DNA of 64,000 bases. Origin: a virus. Under the pieces are notes generated by a model. That model saw only the letters and a program-made list of their open reading frames with translations. It was not told the origin of the DNA and searched no databases. Positions 42,381 to 49,264 of the stretch are shown here, piece after piece. The stretch's first letter is position 1; each line of letters starts with the position of its first letter. Location of the stretch: IMG/VR virus record IMGVR_UViG_3300007539_000009, positions 62,001 to 126,000 of that record. One strand, given 5' to 3'. The position numbers were made by a program, and so were the translations under genes.

Positions 42381-42419
42381 AGGGCTCTCCCACTCGCGAC
42401 GAGCGAGTGAAAGAACCCT
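42381..42419 (-). terminator. 17-bp hairpin with pyrimidine-rich tail
   Basis: On the minus strand AGGGTTCTTTCACTCGC pairs with GCGAGTGGGAGAGCCCT around a five-base loop; three G-U wobbles appear only in RNA of this strand. CTGTTCTTTCTTTAG follows. The stem ends 29 bases before the ATG of the 26-residue peptide. Confidence 0.75.
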
Positions 42420-42468
42420 CATAGATCTCATGCCAGGACGGTGACCCTTCCGAAACGGTACGACGACA

Positions 42469-42645
42469 TCAATCCCTCCATCCTTGGCCGTGGAACAGAT
42501 GGCGGCACCGATGGGCGAAGACACTCCACAGCAACCCCACCAAGGTATTTGCAGAGTAGCTTCCTTCCGCCACCACTAGGTGATAGCGGTACTCGCGGGT
42601 GTTGAACGGCTGCCTCTTGTACAGCTCCTGACTTACCTCATCCAT
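42469..42645 (-). CDS. Candidate small hypothetical protein, 58 aa
   Basis: ATG at 42645 overlaps the stop of the 137-residue gene by eight bases (ATGGATGA), a pattern repeated elsewhere in this cluster. The protein (MDEVSQELYKRQPFNTREYR, then YHLVVAEGSYSANTLVGLLW) has an aromatic N-terminus and a hydrophobic helix-like centre, and ends in a His/Arg-rich tail. It lies just upstream of the hairpin at 42381-42419. No family is recognised. Confidence 0.5.
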   Translation of the reverse strand: MDEVSQELYKRQPFNTREYRYHLVVAEGSYSANTLVGLLWSVFAHRCRHLFHGQGWRD

Positions 42646-43051
42646 TTGAGACTGCTTTCTGCTCGCAGAGCTTGGCGAGCTCTTGGTGTACGTCGATAGC
42701 GGTGTAGCCGTCCTTGGTGACGTGGAAGCCTACGCCGTAGGCGTCGAGGCCACGACTGTCCCAGCTAACCTCTTGGAAGCAGATGTTGCCCAGAATGTCG
42801 AACTCAAACATGTAGCGCTGCAGCCACTCAGCCGCATGCGCACCTTCCAGTCCCTCAGTGCTGGCGTGTGCGCCGATCAGCACCTCGTTTGGGTTGTTGA
42901 TTTGCACGTCGAAGCACAGCTCGTGCTCAGCGCGCACGTCGTACTCGAAGCTGTAGAGCTCAATCTTCTTGCGCACGTCGTCCCACCACTCTGTCTGCTC
43001 GTCTGTCAGGTTGATGAGGGACACGTTGAACTGCACATAGGTATCAGACAC
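42638..43051 (-). CDS. Hypothetical protein, 137 aa
   Basis: The N-terminal part (YVQFNVSLINLTDEQTEWWD) is followed by KIELYSFEYDVRAEHELCFD, a predicted sheet with FDVQINN-type turns, and WLQRYMFEFDILGNICFQEV. The pattern resembles a recurrent uncharacterised family in phages and plasmids. No catalytic residues are visible. The start overlaps the two-helix membrane gene by eight bases (ATGTCTGA). Confidence 0.75.
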   Translation of the reverse strand: MSDTYVQFNVSLINLTDEQTEWWDDVRKKIELYSFEYDVRAEHELCFDVQINNPNEVLIGAHASTEGLEGAHAAEWLQRYMFEFDILGNICFQEVSWDSRGLDAYGVGFHVTKDGYTAIDVHQELAKLCEQKAVSNG

Positions 43052-43331
43052 GTCTACGCTCCTGCTGCTGCTGCTTCAGTGCCCAGCCGATGATCTGCGT
43101 GCGGCCAGAGGGCCGGGACCGTAGCCACAGGCGTACACCCACTGCGTATGCCACCGCTATCAGCCCAACGAGGGCCCATCCGCCTGCAGCTCGAGTGAGC
43201 CAGCCGACGATCAGCGCAACTGCAGTAGCAAGCGCCAGCATCGACACAGTCAGGACAACGGTGGTATCGAAATCAGTCGCGCGCAGAGCAGTACTTCGCA
43301 CGCGCGGTGTAGAGCTTGTTGAGTATCTCAT
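43044..43331 (-). CDS. Two-helix membrane protein, holin-like candidate, 95 aa
   Basis: Two hydrophobic segments (VVLTVSMLALATAVALIVGW, residues about 25-44, and GWALVGLIAVAYAVGVRLWL, about 51-70) are separated by a short polar turn, and the C-terminus is basic (KQQQQERRRV). This layout fits small class-II-like holins, but also other membrane proteins. ATG at 43331 is the first start; a GTG at 43301 would avoid most of the 59-base overlap with the upstream gene. Function is not established. Confidence 0.55.
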   Translation of the reverse strand: MRYSTSSTPRVRSTALRATDFDTTVVLTVSMLALATAVALIVGWLTRAAGGWALVGLIAVAYAVGVRLWLRSRPSGRTQIIGWALKQQQQERRRV

Positions 43332-43500
43332 CGTCTTCCACGTTGGGGTCTAAGAAAAAGCAAGCGAGCCCATCGACGTCTGACTTAGCCGTCGTGAGCC
43401 CGCAGTTGATAATCAGTTGATTGAAGCGCCAGTCTGGGTTGGTAGCCCAGATGTCTTTAATGAGGCCGAGCACTTCATCGATGCGCTTGGGATCGCGCAT
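43273..43500 (-). CDS. Hypothetical protein of a recurrent phage family, 75 aa
   Basis: The sequence (RDPKRIDEVLGLIKDIWATN, then PDWRFNQLIINCG, FFLDPNVEDDEILNKLYTAR) follows a pattern common among small uncharacterised phage and bacterial proteins: a helix, 'NPDxRFxQLIxN', then an acidic 'VEDDE' helix. Start at ATG 43500 overlaps the preceding stop as TGATG. A small helical adaptor or nucleotide-pool accessory is possible; function is unknown. Confidence 0.75.
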   Translation of the reverse strand: MRDPKRIDEVLGLIKDIWATNPDWRFNQLIINCGLTTAKSDVDGLACFFLDPNVEDDEILNKLYTARAKYCSARD

Positions 43501-43658
43501 CAGTCTTTCAGCTTGTCGTAGACGCTGGTGATGTAGGCAGGGTCAGCTGCCTTGTGCGTGTCACGTCGACGACGACGTCCAGCGCTACCGCTCCTCTTCT
43601 TCAGCGGTACCAGCCTCCCATTCCGTCGCTTGTTGGAGGGCGTCTTTTTCGAGGGCAT
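43500..43658 (-). CDS. Candidate small basic protein overlapping the 127-aa gene, 52 aa
   Basis: ATG at 43658 opens a 52-codon frame that ends as TGATG on the next gene's start, which is the coupling typical of this cluster. Without it an 84-base gap would remain. The protein is very basic (MPSKKTPSNKRRNGRLVPLK, then RRRRRDTHKAADPAYITSVY). It overlaps the C-terminus of the 127-residue gene by 74 bases in another frame. If real, the shared stretch encodes two proteins at once. Its basic character suggests nucleic-acid binding. Confidence 0.5.
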   Translation of the reverse strand: MPSKKTPSNKRRNGRLVPLKKRSGSAGRRRRRDTHKAADPAYITSVYDKLKD

Positions 43659-43968
43659 CAGCTTTGTCTCGTAGAGCAGTAACTATGAGCTCGAGATCCT
43701 GCTCGTTGATCTCTCGAGTTCCGGGAATAAGTAGATGCGATGCTAGCGCGCGCAAACCTGATGGGTCAACGCCCACCATGGCGCGACGAGCGAACATGCG
43801 ACGCTGGCGTTCTCGATAGAGAGCGAACGACTTGCGGTGCTCATTGATTAGGTACTCGATTGCGATGTCAGGCGAATCGAGCCGCGCCTCCGTCACCCTA
43901 TCGTTATCACCGATCGGGTGCGGGTTGAACTTAGCCTCTATCTCTTGAAGGATGGATTCAAGGATCAT
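43585..43968 (-). CDS. Hypothetical protein, 127 aa
   Basis: Helical sequence (MILESILQEIEAKFNPHPIG, then LINEHRKSFALYRERQRRMF) with a conserved-looking loop (ARRAMVGVDPSGLRALASHL). An acidic tail follows (EWEAGTAEEEER). ATG at 43968 overlaps the spanin-like gene's stop as ATGA. No recognised family. The region at its end is shared with the 52-residue candidate in a different frame. Confidence 0.75.
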   Translation of the reverse strand: MILESILQEIEAKFNPHPIGDNDRVTEARLDSPDIAIEYLINEHRKSFALYRERQRRMFARRAMVGVDPSGLRALASHLLIPGTREINEQDLELIVTALRDKADALEKDALQQATEWEAGTAEEEER

Positions 43969-44204
43969 TGTTCTGATTGCGGTGGTCGAACTGCTGGCCG
44001 CTTAGGTGCACCTAACGTTGCATCCGCAGCATCCTGAGCTTTTCGTAGCGTAGAGAGCGCATGCTCCAGTTCGACCACACGCCTTAGCAGTCGTACGCTT
44101 GCTGAGATCGTGCGCACCTGTCGCCTGATCACGTGGTTATCCACGATCAGCCACACAGCAAGCAGCACAAGCACAACCAGCACCCATACCTGAGGATCAT
44201 CCAT
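43965..44204 (-). CDS. Membrane protein with TM and coiled coil, i-spanin-like candidate, 79 aa
   Basis: A hydrophobic N-terminal helix (WVLVVLVLLAVWLIVDNHVI) is followed by a basic coiled-coil segment (VRTISASVRLLRRVVELEHA, then ALSTLRKAQDAADATLG) and a Pro-rich tail. This order, N-terminal signal-anchor then periplasmic coiled coil, is the layout of the inner-membrane spanins of double-membrane hosts. No o-spanin lipobox protein is evident next to it, so the assignment is tentative. Coupled to its neighbours by TGATG and ATGA overlaps. Confidence 0.6.
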   Translation of the reverse strand: MDDPQVWVLVVLVLLAVWLIVDNHVIRRQVRTISASVRLLRRVVELEHALSTLRKAQDAADATLGAPKRPAVRPPQSEQ

Positions 44205-44449
44205 CAGCTCACAGCCTCAGCAGGTTCGATGAGCTGCAGCAGGACCTTGATGTCCTTGCCCTCTTTGATGGCTGTCTTGAGTGCGTACAGCTCATCAGCC
44301 AAGGCATCGCGCTCCTTTTCAGCGTCGATGCAGCGCTGCTTGAGGTGTTCGAAGTTCTTCATGCCCAATGCCAGATTCTGCTGTGCTTCAGTAAGCGACA
44401 GAAGGACTTGGCGGTGGTGCTGGGCAGCGGTGGCGGGATATTGCTTCAT
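44204..44449 (-). CDS. Coiled-coil hypothetical protein, 81 aa
   Basis: Nearly the entire chain can form a coiled coil (HHRQVLLSLTEAQQNLALGM, then EHLKQRCIDAEKERDALADE, LYALKTAIKEGKDIKVLLQL). It has no membrane segment or known motif. The stop overlaps the following spanin-like start by one base. It may oligomerise with a partner. Confidence 0.7.
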   Translation of the reverse strand: MKQYPATAAQHHRQVLLSLTEAQQNLALGMKNFEHLKQRCIDAEKERDALADELYALKTAIKEGKDIKVLLQLIEPAEAVS

Positions 44450-44455
44450 GGATGG

Positions 44456-44917
44456 TTACTGTTCGGGTTCGTCTACACCGAGGACAGGCTGCCGTCCGAA
44501 CCAGTCAAGCTGCGGTGTCTTGTACGTGCTTGCGACGTCACGACGTTCCAAGCTGTCGAGCATGCCGTACGCCGCAGCGCGCACTCGCATGCTATCCTCG
44601 GTCTCGTAAACTCCGCGACAATGCGTGACCACTTGCTGCACCGCGTCACGAAGATTGGACTCAGTGCTGTGCGTGATCACGTAATCGTCTTGATCGATCA
44701 GGATCCGACCTTCACCGGTGATCCTGTACTTGCCGTGCTTGTTGCGCTCGGCGAGCCACAGGTCTTCAAGCCTGCGGCACCACGGTTGAGCCCAGGATCC
44801 GGGCGAACGCACTGAGCACATGTGCTCGAGCTTCCTGCCTATCTCTGTCGGCGACATGAACACTTCCTCTTTGGCGAGCAAGTGCAGAATCTGGTGCATG
44901 GGGAGAGTTAGCCGCAT
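44456..44917 (-). CDS. Winged-helix-like DNA-binding protein, 153 aa
   Basis: The N-terminal ~65 residues form a helix-turn-helix with wing: MHQILHLLAKEEVFMSPTEI, GRKLEHMCSVRS as the likely recognition helix, then RRLEDLWLAERNKHGKYRIT, which reads as the wing strands. The C-terminal part is a charged helical domain (STESNLRDAVQQVVTHCRGV). It follows the terminator at 44937-44959 by 19 bases, and AGGTATACAACATG supplies a weak ribosome binding site. Likely a transcriptional regulator; its targets are unknown. Confidence 0.65.
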   Translation of the reverse strand: MRLTLPMHQILHLLAKEEVFMSPTEIGRKLEHMCSVRSPGSWAQPWCRRLEDLWLAERNKHGKYRITGEGRILIDQDDYVITHSTESNLRDAVQQVVTHCRGVYETEDSMRVRAAAYGMLDSLERRDVASTYKTPQLDWFGRQPVLGVDEPEQ

Positions 44918-44936
44918 GTTGTATACCTAAAGAAAT

Positions 44937-44959
44937 GGCCGAGGCGTGAGGCCCCGGCC
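44937..44959 (-). terminator. Intrinsic-terminator-like hairpin with U-tract
   Basis: On the minus strand GGCCGGGG pairs with CCTCGGCC (eight pairs, one G-U) around CCTCACG, followed by ATTTCTTTAG. It lies between the acidic-tail gene and the winged-helix gene, 19 bases before the latter's ATG. Confidence 0.8.
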
Positions 44960-44964
44960 GCGTA

Positions 44965-45399
44965 TCAAAGATCGTCGAGCTCGTCCACGAGGTCATCTAC
45001 TGCCGCGCTGATCACAGCGGCAAGCTCCTCGTCTTCCTCATCCTCCTCATCCTCGATCTCGATGTCCTCGCGTGCAGGGATGCGTGTGGCGTGGCCGTGC
45101 TCTTCGAGCTGCACGTTCACCAGGTCAATGGTCTTGTCCCAGAGCTGCAAGAAGCGCTTGCCATCTTTGACAATGCTCTGCGGTTCCTGGTCTACGAGCC
45201 AACGCAGCTGCGTGTTGATGGCATTGGTGATCGCTGACTTCCAGTTGCTGTGGTACGCGTGATCACGCCACACCTCTTCACCTTCGTTGGTGAGTGCGCT
45301 GCGTGTGATCACGATTTGGTGCTTATCACACTTGAACCCGACCTTGAACACGTAGTCGTCGGGGTAGTCAACTCTCTTCGGTCGTCGTCCCTTGGGCAT
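44965..45399 (-). CDS. Hypothetical protein with hyperacidic C-terminal tail, 144 aa
   Basis: The N-terminus is basic (MPKGRRPKRVDYPDDYVFKV), followed by a strand-rich region (CDKHQIVITRSALTNEG) and a helix (AITNAINTQLRWLVDQEPQS). The last ~35 residues are hyperacidic (EDIEIEDEEDEEDEELAAV ... DDLVDELDDL). Such tails occur in DNA mimics and histone-like partners, but also as solubility tails. Overlaps the 83-residue gene by 32 bases. Not recognised. Confidence 0.7.
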   Translation of the reverse strand: MPKGRRPKRVDYPDDYVFKVGFKCDKHQIVITRSALTNEGEEVWRDHAYHSNWKSAITNAINTQLRWLVDQEPQSIVKDGKRFLQLWDKTIDLVNVQLEEHGHATRIPAREDIEIEDEEDEEDEELAAVISAAVDDLVDELDDL

Positions 45400-45619
45400 C
45401 CTGTACTTCTCCGATAATGGCAGGTTCTTTGAAACGATCAGCGATGGCCTGAGTGGGGACCATGACGTTGATCACACGAATGGGCTCTCGGTACTGCGCG
45501 CGCACCTCTTGCATGTAGATCTCGAAGGTACCCTCGCACTTAGAGATCAACGATTCGTCATACACACGCACAGGCTTGATGGTGCCGAACTCGGCGGCAA
45601 ACACGATACGTAGATTCAT
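45368..45619 (-). CDS. Hypothetical protein, 83 aa
   Basis: Strand-rich N-terminus (MNLRIVFAAEFGTIKPVRVY), a helix in the middle (TFEIYMQEVRAQYREPIRVI), then another strand (VINVMVPTQAIADRF). Its ATG overlaps the last codon of the exonuclease reading frame as ATGA, which supports the extended reading of that frame. Not recognised. Confidence 0.7.
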   Translation of the reverse strand: MNLRIVFAAEFGTIKPVRVYDESLISKCEGTFEIYMQEVRAQYREPIRVINVMVPTQAIADRFKEPAIIGEVQDAQGTTTEES

Positions 45620-45912
45620 GGCTTCGGGCCGTACAGGAAGTGATGAGCGCGTTGCGCCCAGCCTTCAGGTGGCTCAAACGGGCCGCGTCGAGCTTCGGCC
45701 CAGGCTTCTGGTTGTGTCTTTCACCACGTCATGGTTGCCTTGTCTTGTGTGGCACCAGACAGTGGCTGAAGGCGTGCGCAGTAGTTGGCGGTCTCCTCTA
45801 CCGCATCGGGGTAGATGCGCATCTCGACTAATGCGCACGAGAGCATCGAGTGATCACCCGGACGCGGGCCGTCGGACTCGATGTCAAGGAAGACCCACCG
45901 CTGGTCAAACAA
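45616..45912 (-). pseudogene. DEDD-family 3'-5' exonuclease remnant with in-frame UGA, 98 codons
   Basis: The N-terminus RWVFLDIESDGPRPGDHSML has the exonuclease D-x-E-x-DGP motif (motif I, DIESDGP), followed by CARLQPLSGATQDKATMTW. The frame then hits TGA at 45723-45721 and continues in frame with KTQPEAWAEARRGPFEPPEG to a stop that overlaps the next gene's ATG. Relatives have Trp-Trp at this place, so TGG has become TGA. The frame lacks an ATG (the first start is TTG at 45912) and lacks exonuclease motifs II and III, so it is probably degraded. Readthrough or sequencing error are alternatives. Confidence 0.65.
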
Positions 45913-45974
45913 CGAGTCGCTCGTGTTGTCGCCTAGTAGGTATAAAGAACGGTCAGCTTACTTATGCCACGTCC

Positions 45975-46328
45975 TCAAACAGCTCTGGCGTAGCCCCGCC
46001 ACGCAGCTGCCTTGAGAAAGTGATCTTGAGCATTTTCCACATTTCCGTCGTTGTCGACTTTTGAAAAATCGTGGTGCCCTTTGACGTGCTGGTTGAGGAA
46101 CTTGCCTTTGCTCTTCGCACCCATCATCTGTGTGTGCTTGTGCTTAGGCACGTTGTCGTACTCGTACACGCCGCCGCTGTTGAAGCGCACCGTCATGGCC
46201 CTGCGCTCGGGCTCGTACTTCACCGCCTCGATGTTCGAGGACTGCACGTTCTCGAACTCGCCTTTGGGGGCAGTGCTGCGGCGAAAGTAACCGCGAGCCC
46301 AGTCAATGATCCCTGCTTGTTTCTGCAC
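45975..46328 (-). CDS. KTSC-domain protein, 117 aa
   Basis: The middle matches the KTSC pattern: FENVQSSNIEAVKYEPERRA, MTVRFNSGGVYEYDNVPKHK, then KSKGKFLNQHVKGHHDFSKV. KTSC is a small beta-rich domain of unknown function, common in phages and named after its conserved residues. A short helix (IDWARGYFRRS) precedes it and a helical tail follows. The start is GTG at 46328 with no strong ribosome binding site. It opens the interval in front of the exonuclease remnant. Confidence 0.8.
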   Translation of the reverse strand: MQKQAGIIDWARGYFRRSTAPKGEFENVQSSNIEAVKYEPERRAMTVRFNSGGVYEYDNVPKHKHTQMMGAKSKGKFLNQHVKGHHDFSKVDNDGNVENAQDHFLKAAAWRGYARAV

Positions 46329-46331
46329 GGA

Positions 46332-46925
46332 TCAAAGGTAGCGCATCACCCAGTTGCGGCTGTCGTCGACCTGCGCTAACACCTTGCGGCCACCCACTGA
46401 GCGCAGCAGGATGCCGTCACCGTTGCCGAGGCCCTCGAAGGCGATGTTATCACCCTGGTCCTGCACCACAACCTTCTCGCGCAGCTCCGCAGGCACGGAT
46501 GTGTGCGGGATCTCGAACAGGAAGGAGAACAAGTTCTCTGAGAGGCTCGTGGAGTAGGTCACGATGCGCACCTGCGTGCTCGAGACCTCTTCGTAGTGCA
46601 GGTAAGACGGCACTGCCAAGAAGCTAGGATCCTGGATCGTGGTGTCCCTGTCCAGGATGCGCAGCCAGTGGTTGATGCCGCCCGTCACTTTTCGCAATGA
46701 CACCTGCAGCTGGTTGATACCGACTAAGTAGCTGAAGGTGTCGAGGGTGACCAGGTAGTTGCCTGACCCCTCATCGACGACGTTGGTCGCTGAGTCGAGC
46801 CGGATGATCTCCCGTTTGCCTGCTTCTGACCCTAAGAAGCGCGAGGCGTCAGCGTTGGTGCTGACCTTGTCGTAGAAGCCTGACAGCTCCTGTGTGCCGG
46901 CTCGTTGCGGTTGGATAATGCTCAT
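46332..46925 (-). CDS. Virion-associated hypothetical protein, 197 aa
   Basis: Starts MSIIQPQRAGTQELSGFYDK and is strand-rich throughout (NYLVTLDTFSYLVGINQLQV, QVRIVTYSTSLSENLFSFLF), with a C-terminal block (GDGILLRSVGGRKVLAQVDD) typical of phage structural beta-proteins. TGATG-coupled to the 779-residue fibre gene. The sequence suggests a fibre tip, chaperone or baseplate component, but I cannot place it. Confidence 0.75.
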   Translation of the reverse strand: MSIIQPQRAGTQELSGFYDKVSTNADASRFLGSEAGKREIIRLDSATNVVDEGSGNYLVTLDTFSYLVGINQLQVSLRKVTGGINHWLRILDRDTTIQDPSFLAVPSYLHYEEVSSTQVRIVTYSTSLSENLFSFLFEIPHTSVPAELREKVVVQDQGDNIAFEGLGNGDGILLRSVGGRKVLAQVDDSRNWVMRYL

Positions 46926-49264
46926 CAGATCAGCCCGCCGGTGTAGCGAACAAAGACTTCCCAGTCGACGTCGATCACTGCCAACCCAGAAGAGGCAGCA
47001 AACGCGGTAATCAGCACGCTGTCCGAATCAGCGACGTACGAGATGTCGCCCACGTTGGTGGACCGGTTGGCCTCGGCCACCTGCGCAGTGCGTGCTACCA
47101 GCTCTCCTAGCGTGGCTTCCTTGCGTGTGCCCAGCTGCTGGCCCAGACCGAGGGTTGCACCCTCAGTCGCGTTCTGCGTGGCGTACGCACGTCCACGCTC
47201 GGTGTACCCGCGCAGCGTTGCGATGCCCTCTGGCGCCTTGGTGAACGGGAGCACGGTGTACGAACCTACCGATGCTCGAGCGTTCCACACCGTGTGCGTG
47301 ACCGTGGCCGAAGCGCCGATCAGCACGTAGTACAGACCGATCTGATCCACGTCAGGACCGACAGTGACGTCTGTAGTGGTGTAGAGCTCGCCTGTTGTTT
47401 GCTGAGCAAACGACTCGACCTTGTTCTTGAGCGCTAGCTCACCGCCGACTCTGGTGTACTGCGCAATGCCGATACCCAAGGCAGCAGCCGCGCTGGTTTC
47501 AAAGTTGGTGGCAAACGTGATGGAACGCCCATTGAGCTCGAACGCCGCAGGTATGCGGTACTCAAAGATCAGTCGCTGACCATCGCCTTCAACCGTGGTG
47601 AGCTTTAGCGCAGTGCTCGCGTCGTTGTCTGTCGTAGCTCGCGTGATGCGCTTGACCGTGTCGCCTGAGACGCCAGGGCCAAACTCAGTCACCTGCCAAC
47701 CATCAGCGAGGTTGGGCTCGTCCTGCACCTCACTGACTACAAACGACAGGTCGTTTTGGGTGGCGAGGTCAGGCAGTGAACCACCTGACGTGTAACGCGA
47801 CCAGTAGTAGAAATTGCCGTTGGCGATCAGGTTGCGCGTGGCGCTGTTGCGCAGCGACTCGATACCAAGCTCACCCACCGTGGCAGCGTTGAGCACGTTG
47901 CCGTCCAGGTTGATCAGCACGCCAAGGCTAAAGAGCTTGGCCACCTTGTTGATGAACCCACCCGTAGGTACACGCAGACGCAGGTAGAGCTTCTTCGCGC
48001 CGCTGTCAGGGACGCGCACGATCTCACCAGGCCGGTACGTCTGAGACGTGAACCCGGCTGTAGGGCTACTCGTGGAGTACTGGAAGCGCAAACCGCTGAA
48101 TGCAGTGTCTGCGCTCACGCAGAAGTGCTGAACCTTGGTGATAGTTGACCCGGACAGCAGATCAGCCGTGGTGATAGCGACTGTCTCAGTAGGTAGCGAA
48201 CCACCGCCTGTCCACGTGATCTTGAGCGACGTGTCCGTTGAGTCGATCGTGGCGGTGAGGTCAGAGCTGTCTTCAGCCTCAGCAAGCTCGACTGTGTTGA
48301 GCTCGATCAGCTCGTCGTCCTTGAACTGAATAACGTGCAGGCTCGAGAACACAGAGTCAGCCAGCCAGTCCTTGTAGTCGTCTACCTCAACGCGGCTGGC
48401 CAGTCGGCGAGCAAACGGCACGCGGATGTCCTCGAGTTCCACAAGGCGGACTGAGGCGTCTGTCTTGCGTGCTAGGACAATCGCTACGGGCAGCACGTCC
48501 ACAGAGAGGTCCGGCAGGTCTGCTTTGGTAGCTGCTTCACCTACGAACGACACCAGGCCCTCATCAGTCACACCAACGAGGTAGTAGCGCTCTTCGTTAG
48601 CTGTGAACGAGTTGGCGTCCAAGATGTCGGTGTAGCCGCCGTCAAACCGGATGATCTCGGTGCCATCGACGTTCGCCATGACGCCTGCGTACACGAACAG
48701 GCGGCGGTTGTCGTTGGGGTCGATCTCAGGCTTGAGTGCTGCAACGTCTACAGGTGAGCTGAGCCACCTAGCCTTGGGCACATGCAGCACGTCAGTGGCG
48801 AGCACCTGCGCAGAAGCAGAGCCAGCGAACGCGGACTGCGGCCGGATCGTGACGTAGGCCAGAGGGATCTGGAAGTCGCTCTGCGTCGTAGGCGCAACCG
48901 CTGCAGTGGAGAGGTTTGTCTGGTTCCTGCCCTTGATGACGCGATAAGTCTGCTTGACATCAGATGAGGCGGAGAACTGATACTCAGCCACCACCAGGTC
49001 AATGCGCGTCAGTGCAGCGTCAGCCGGCTCAACAGCCACGGCTGCCAAGATGTCCGTTGACTCCTTAATGACCACGCCCTCTGTCGTGGCCAAGATGCTC
49101 ACCCCATCACCCCCGCGCGTGATGTCAAGCAGGTTGGTCTGCCCTGGGTTCGGGCGAACGCGATAGCCTGCGTACACGCCGGGGTCGATGATGCCCACAA
49201 AGCGCTGGTTCTGCAGCGCTGAGGTATCGAGGGCGTGGAACGCAGTTGTGATCGTCTGGGTCAT
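46925..49264 (-). CDS. Large tail fibre protein, 779 aa
   Basis: The N-terminal domain (FVGIIDPGVYAGYRVRPNPG, then DITRGGDGVSILATTEGVVI and IDLVVAEYQFSASSDVKQTY) is the type seen at the start of phage fibre proteins, with an 'AL-RIDLVV' strand. The central part is beta-rich. Near residue 480 LIANGNFYYWSRYTSGG resembles the N-termini of the CPPGF paralogues, and the stretch after it is like a carbohydrate-binding sandwich. A helical C-terminus (TLGELVARTAQVAEANRSTN) may trimerise. Likely a host-recognition fibre. Confidence 0.8.
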   Translation of the reverse strand: MTQTITTAFHALDTSALQNQRFVGIIDPGVYAGYRVRPNPGQTNLLDITRGGDGVSILATTEGVVIKESTDILAAVAVEPADAALTRIDLVVAEYQFSASSDVKQTYRVIKGRNQTNLSTAAVAPTTQSDFQIPLAYVTIRPQSAFAGSASAQVLATDVLHVPKARWLSSPVDVAALKPEIDPNDNRRLFVYAGVMANVDGTEIIRFDGGYTDILDANSFTANEERYYLVGVTDEGLVSFVGEAATKADLPDLSVDVLPVAIVLARKTDASVRLVELEDIRVPFARRLASRVEVDDYKDWLADSVFSSLHVIQFKDDELIELNTVELAEAEDSSDLTATIDSTDTSLKITWTGGGSLPTETVAITTADLLSGSTITKVQHFCVSADTAFSGLRFQYSTSSPTAGFTSQTYRPGEIVRVPDSGAKKLYLRLRVPTGGFINKVAKLFSLGVLINLDGNVLNAATVGELGIESLRNSATRNLIANGNFYYWSRYTSGGSLPDLATQNDLSFVVSEVQDEPNLADGWQVTEFGPGVSGDTVKRITRATTDNDASTALKLTTVEGDGQRLIFEYRIPAAFELNGRSITFATNFETSAAAALGIGIAQYTRVGGELALKNKVESFAQQTTGELYTTTDVTVGPDVDQIGLYYVLIGASATVTHTVWNARASVGSYTVLPFTKAPEGIATLRGYTERGRAYATQNATEGATLGLGQQLGTRKEATLGELVARTAQVAEANRSTNVGDISYVADSDSVLITAFAASSGLAVIDVDWEVFVRYTGGLI

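Noticed and set aside
42428-42469. 13-codon frame (MSSYRFGRVTVLA) after the 58-residue candidate
   Set aside because: It has a TGATG junction but is too short to support without expression or conservation data.
45721-45723. Use of a genetic code with UGA as tryptophan
   Set aside because: UGA is the normal stop of many clearly bounded genes here, often within start/stop overlaps, so a general recoding is excluded; only the single exonuclease site is anomalous.
45913-45974. Late-promoter-like TTTATACCTA sequence upstream of the exonuclease remnant
   Set aside because: It resembles a generic AT-rich box only, no matching -35 or repeated copy was found upstream of other genes, and promoters of the phage polymerase are unknown.
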